Shown here in pieces: positions 7,301-9,705 of a stretch of DNA of 9,705 nt; within the stretch, counting starts at the first letter, position 1, and the number at the start of each line of letters is the position of its first letter. This DNA comes from an uncultured Prevotella sp. GTDB lineage: Bacteria > Bacteroidota > Bacteroidia > Bacteroidales > Bacteroidaceae. The stretch is taken from NCBI GenBank assembly GCA_902497035.1, contig CABVDL010000098.1, forward strand, positions 1-9,705. Reading direction: 5' to 3'. The notes beneath the pieces were generated by a model. That model ran no database searches. It saw only the letters and a list, made by a program, of their open reading frames with translations, and was not told the origin of the DNA. The position numbers and the translations under genes were made by a program.

Positions 7301-9635
7301 TTGAGCCCGTGACGGCTGACTGGTCGTCGTTGCAGTAGAAACGATAGAACAACTTTCGGTGTGTGCCTGCAGTCTCAAGCAATGTGTTGTAATCGCCTGT
7401 AATCTTCAGCGTGACCTTCGTGTCAGCCGAGGCCGTCTCCCCTGCGGTATTTTCGTCAGGACAGATAGGCTTGTTTTGGGTGACGGTCAGCTTGGCGGTC
7501 TTATAGTATAGGTCAATATCATCAACTGCATAGTCGGCACCGTTGGTGCTTTTACATGAGTTCTGAATAGTTACGCGCACCCATGTGTAATTCTCGGCAC
7601 CCAAATTACTGGCCAGTTTCAGGCGACCGAACACGTTATACCATTGACCACGGATAATGTCAGGGTTGGTTTGCTTGAGGTTGTTTGTTTCCTTGTCATC
7701 GGTATTCAACTTTGAGTCGCCCGATGCAATGACACCAAAGAGTTTTTTGTCCTGAACGTTGCCTTCCTCGTCCTTGTTAATACCGTAAATGTAGAACTTC
7801 ACCTCAGGCCGTGTCTCTTGGTCATTCCAGCGAGAGGTCATGTCGGCAATCCATGCGCTGACAACCATCTCTGACCCGGAGCAGAGTGTGGCCTCAAACT
7901 CCTCATAGCCAATCTCGCGCGACTCGTCTGAAGCATCAACATAGAGAAACGATCCATAGCGGCTGTTGTCACGCTCATGAGTGCGGTCGAAAACTACCAC
8001 TCCGCTTTTATCAACTCCGGAATTATTATTTCTATGGGCATAATACCAGGTATAACTCGACTTGGCGTTGTACCGGTCGTCATTTCCTGCTACGTCACGG
8101 GTAGAGACTATAGTTGAGCCATTGGTGAAATTGGCAGACTTGTAAATGCCATATTCGCCGTGTAAAGGAGAAAATTGAGGGTTACGGGAAATCCGGGAAG
8201 ACTTTGATACGCCTTTATAGCTGTCTTTCATCCAGCTTTTGTCAATCAGTGTCGGATAGACATAGCCGTATGAACGACGGACAAAAACACTGGGCTTTGA
8301 CGAGAGGTTGTCTGAGGGACTTGTGGGCATAGCCTCGGTCAGTGCATCGTTGTCATTGTCAAATGTAATGGTGGGTATGTGCGTATAATGGCTTTCCAAA
8401 TATTCCGATGTGCGGTGGATGAGGTTGCTGTCGGCTATTTGCTGGGCAGTTTTCAAATAGTCGCTGCCAATGGTAAGCGTCCAGCAGGCGATGGGACAAT
8501 AGCTTTTCCCATCATTGGCCAATGCAACAAGATACACCTTGTCACCTTTCTTAATCGTCGGTGCCGGTACTCCTGTATTACCGTTAAGATCGGCCCATGA
8601 TGAATTATTAAGAGAGGGAGAGGCCAGTTTCACATCCCAACGATAATTAGCACCATTGGAAATCTGACGGTAATATTGCAGAGACGGGTCGTATTCGCGG
8701 AACGATATCTGAGTAGCGCGAACAGGTGTTGTGCTGGTGAAATCACTCTCAACAATTTTATGGTCGTCAGCTGTGGCAAAGACATGATGAGACATGTAGT
8801 TGTTCATTGGATAAAACCAGTAGTCTGACACGTCGGGCAACTTCAGTCGCAGATTGACTGTGGAGTTGTTGTCCTTAGCGCCGAATGAAACTTGCTTGTA
8901 ATCCTCAAAAGTCTTGTCACTGCCATCTTCTGTGTTGAGCAAGGCTTTCTTGATGTTTTGGGCCAAAGTAGCCGTAGAATGGATGTGAAAGATGTAGCGG
9001 ACAGAAAGCGTAGGCTCATGCTCGAATGGATCGGAGGCTTTTGTACTGTTATAATCCACATAGCGGCTTACATCACAGGCAATGGTCTGCCCTGCCCAGT
9101 TGGCGTTGTCCGACTCAGCGGGGGGATTGTAACCCACACCACACAGCTCAAGGCAAGGGCCATTTATATTGAGTCCACCGCCCAGGTCCATATTATACGC
9201 AAAAAGACCGGCCGACTCGCCAGCCTCATTGTTCATGGATGCAAGCACATTGGCACTGGAAGCGTATTTTACCACATTGGCAGCAGCCTTATCGGTGGTG
9301 TAGTCATACCATCTGTAATAGCCTAATGGTTCCAGGGTGCTGCCCCTGTATTGTCGCTGACTCCTGCTTTCAGAATAAAGATTCTGATATACGTTAAATG
9401 AGGCCATGGGCAAACGGAGGGCAATATATTTCTTGCCGTTTTTCGTATAGTTTGCCATGCTCGTGTTGACATAAACATCATACTCATATTCTGCCACCTG
9501 CTGCATTCCGTTCTTAAGCGGTCTCCCGCTCTCACCTACATAGTGCTTGAAAACAGGTGTCGCAGCCTGGGCCGGGGCCTGCACGGAGAGGAGCAGGGAC
9601 ACGGCGAGGAAGAGGGAGGAAAGATATTTAAACAT
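4386..9635 (-). CDS. Giant T9SS-exported cell-surface protein
   Basis: This 1749-residue protein is apparently complete. The N-terminus has a clear signal peptide (hydrophobic LSSLFLAVSLLLSV, then APAQA, with cleavage near residues 24-25). The C-terminus (about 1670-1749) has the features of a T9SS type A sorting domain: IEVIDVTGKIW, then SGVYVVRT, ending KLVVK. It should therefore cross the outer membrane by type IX secretion and be attached to or released from the surface. Residues about 540-712 resemble a MAM/jelly-roll-like beta-sandwich (LCSGSEMVVSAWI, then DYAVDDIDLYY). Residues 1205-1221 carry a Trp-rich WTPTVNSNWNQDANW segment. Blocks at 1363-1382 and 1559-1620 (FYLVGNPYTASIS, then KPTESFFVK) recur in large Bacteroidetes surface proteins. 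No catalytic motif is visible. Adhesin or glycan-binding roles are plausible but unproven. It is a monocistronic minus-strand gene. Confidence 0.9.
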   Translation of the reverse strand: MFKYLSSLFLAVSLLLSVQAPAQAATPVFKHYVGESGRPLKNGMQQVAEYEYDVYVNTSMANYTKNGKKYIALRLPMASFNVYQNLYSESRSQRQYRGSTLEPLGYYRWYDYTTDKAAANVVKYASSANVLASMNNEAGESAGLFAYNMDLGGGLNINGPCLELCGVGYNPPAESDNANWAGQTIACDVSRYVDYNSTKASDPFEHEPTLSVRYIFHIHSTATLAQNIKKALLNTEDGSDKTFEDYKQVSFGAKDNNSTVNLRLKLPDVSDYWFYPMNNYMSHHVFATADDHKIVESDFTSTTPVRATQISFREYDPSLQYYRQISNGANYRWDVKLASPSLNNSSWADLNGNTGVPAPTIKKGDKVYLVALANDGKSYCPIACWTLTIGSDYLKTAQQIADSNLIHRTSEYLESHYTHIPTITFDNDNDALTEAMPTSPSDNLSSKPSVFVRRSYGYVYPTLIDKSWMKDSYKGVSKSSRISRNPQFSPLHGEYGIYKSANFTNGSTIVSTRDVAGNDDRYNAKSSYTWYYAHRNNNSGVDKSGVVVFDRTHERDNSRYGSFLYVDASDESREIGYEEFEATLCSGSEMVVSAWIADMTSRWNDQETRPEVKFYIYGINKDEEGNVQDKKLFGVIASGDSKLNTDDKETNNLKQTNPDIIRGQWYNVFGRLKLASNLGAENYTWVRVTIQNSCKSTNGADYAVDDIDLYYKTAKLTVTQNKPICPDENTAGETASADTKVTLKITGDYNTLLETAGTHRKLFYRFYCNDDQSAVTGSNFYGSGADKYGTVTIPDSYNADATLGTEDNSNKQFETNSYGEYLLVLCNRYFALNPNKKYYVQLALPSDDADTTPDTWGSAQNGCSVYSSEFSLVQQNVVITNGSGAISTSVKVACDKDEVTDYSIAASLTTSDVENGGTIKFSSQPFDWYIGSRSDFNNVKNLAEALKAFRTAYPKATSYDQPVTYVYTETYKDVLAANIYDAAHTSGKLLLSASTSLSGYPFKVGTYTVSAIPVKSSATIGNYTYEFCSDPMEFTVRSIKQGVDLALGMPNVIYPASTSSSSYSYRTIRVGLPQLKAMNKVTSGCLRVPIQSRSVNQSVSTTADLKFVGDDNSTASKQLILSDTNDPTLASQVGTLALGELLSSDLSHDKTTLDFHIPADNVSKLHEGYYYELELRFITTNNTDATVLNCPGQTYFRLKVVPEYLTWTPTVNSNWNQDANWMRSTAKDLYKNDYTDYGTASLTGGTVDKNVSRQSTYVPMYFTKVTIPKLAIGYYPTLGFISYSTVNGLALSLANDKTQPAQVDIAYEMEAKKPETDGIYDCQNFHGNVCEQIYFKPGAEMRSQQYLQYEKAWVDMEMTVNVWNTLSAPLKDVVAGDFYVPFSTGRQQTEAFTDITYNTTDNSRVKYPFYQRSWGESNSEETTTGGTTYPAWDSPESLLPAEGVDVTSTGWSHVYNKVDKSYSSASQTDNAGFSVKAGDSYLPNNESVRTSKALVRLPKADTQYSYYAITDGKTDLQTITLSARDSLYRLKVNPDMADGSLAQIKYTPSAVEPKDNNFYLVGNPYTASISVSRFLANNTSALSEQKVWVLRDNNIYEMPSTTSVSEQTDVIKPTESFFVKMADGAQNITFSKTQQVDPLMATGTMLVAAAKPNYITYTLDRKGTTNIDDISVALQVRAWSPEHNVLVVSNESGKTIRTIEVIDVTGKIWHVLHPKVKGTWRMNVPSGVYVVRTTFEQNGKGGICKLVVK

Positions 9636-9665
9636 AGTTGTTGCGAATTTACATTTTAATCGACT

Positions 9666-9705
9666 GTACGGGCGGGGTATTGCGGTTTCACCCGTAGGGG
9701 CGGGG
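9666..9705. repeat. GC-rich direct and inverted repeat upstream of the surface-protein gene
   Basis: GTACGGGCGGGG (9666-9677) recurs as GTAGGGGCGGGG (9694-9705), with a period of 28 bp and one mismatch. TACGGG (9667-9672) is also complementary to CCCGTA (9691-9696), allowing a hairpin. The window ends inside the second copy, so more copies may follow. It lies 31 bp upstream of the ATG at 9635, in the promoter or leader region of the large surface-protein gene. Confidence 0.6.

Noticed and set aside
9644..9651. -7 promoter box (TAAATTCG) for the large surface-protein gene
   Set aside because: It differs from TAnnTTTG at one base, lies under 10 bp from the ATG and has no TTTG at the required distance upstream.

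Overview
The window looks like chromosomal DNA from a member of the Bacteroidales, most likely Prevotella or a close relative. Four observations support this. There is a very large secreted protein with a type IX secretion (T9SS) C-terminal sorting domain. A DUF5715-type protein, a family I know from Bacteroidetes, is present. One promoter matches the Bacteroidetes -33 TTTG / -7 TAnnTTTG consensus exactly. Shine-Dalgarno sequences are weak or absent. All four genes I can support lie on the minus strand, so the biological reading order runs from the right end of the window to the left.

Right to left: 9635-4386 encodes a 1749-residue exported cell-surface protein with a signal peptide, a jelly-roll-like region, tryptophan-rich repeats near the C-terminus and a T9SS type A sorting tail. 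A strong hairpin followed by a T-rich tract (4340-4295 on the minus strand) probably terminates it. Next comes a gene-free stretch of about 600 bp (roughly 3767-4385) holding three short-period tandem-repeat arrays: one of 25 bp and two of 22 bp that look related to each other. Immediately left of these is a promoter (3766-3736) driving a two-gene operon. The first gene encodes a membrane-anchored DUF5715 protein with an M15-peptidase-like His/Asp/His pattern (3709-2897). Fifteen bases later comes an OPT-family oligopeptide transporter (2881-893).

The left end holds a small PD-(D/E)XK nuclease-fold gene of the GxxExxY family (620-180). It is bracketed by two directly oriented copies of a palindromic element of about 145 bp (1-129, cut by the window edge, and 715-859), which looks like a MITE or REP-type sequence.

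Working together: the DUF5715/OPT pair could couple processing of peptides or cell-wall fragments in the envelope to their uptake; this is inference from operon structure and family membership. The repeat-bracketed nuclease-like gene and the tandem arrays are the least explained parts of the window. I do not see a clear defence system, phage, CRISPR array, tRNA or rRNA.
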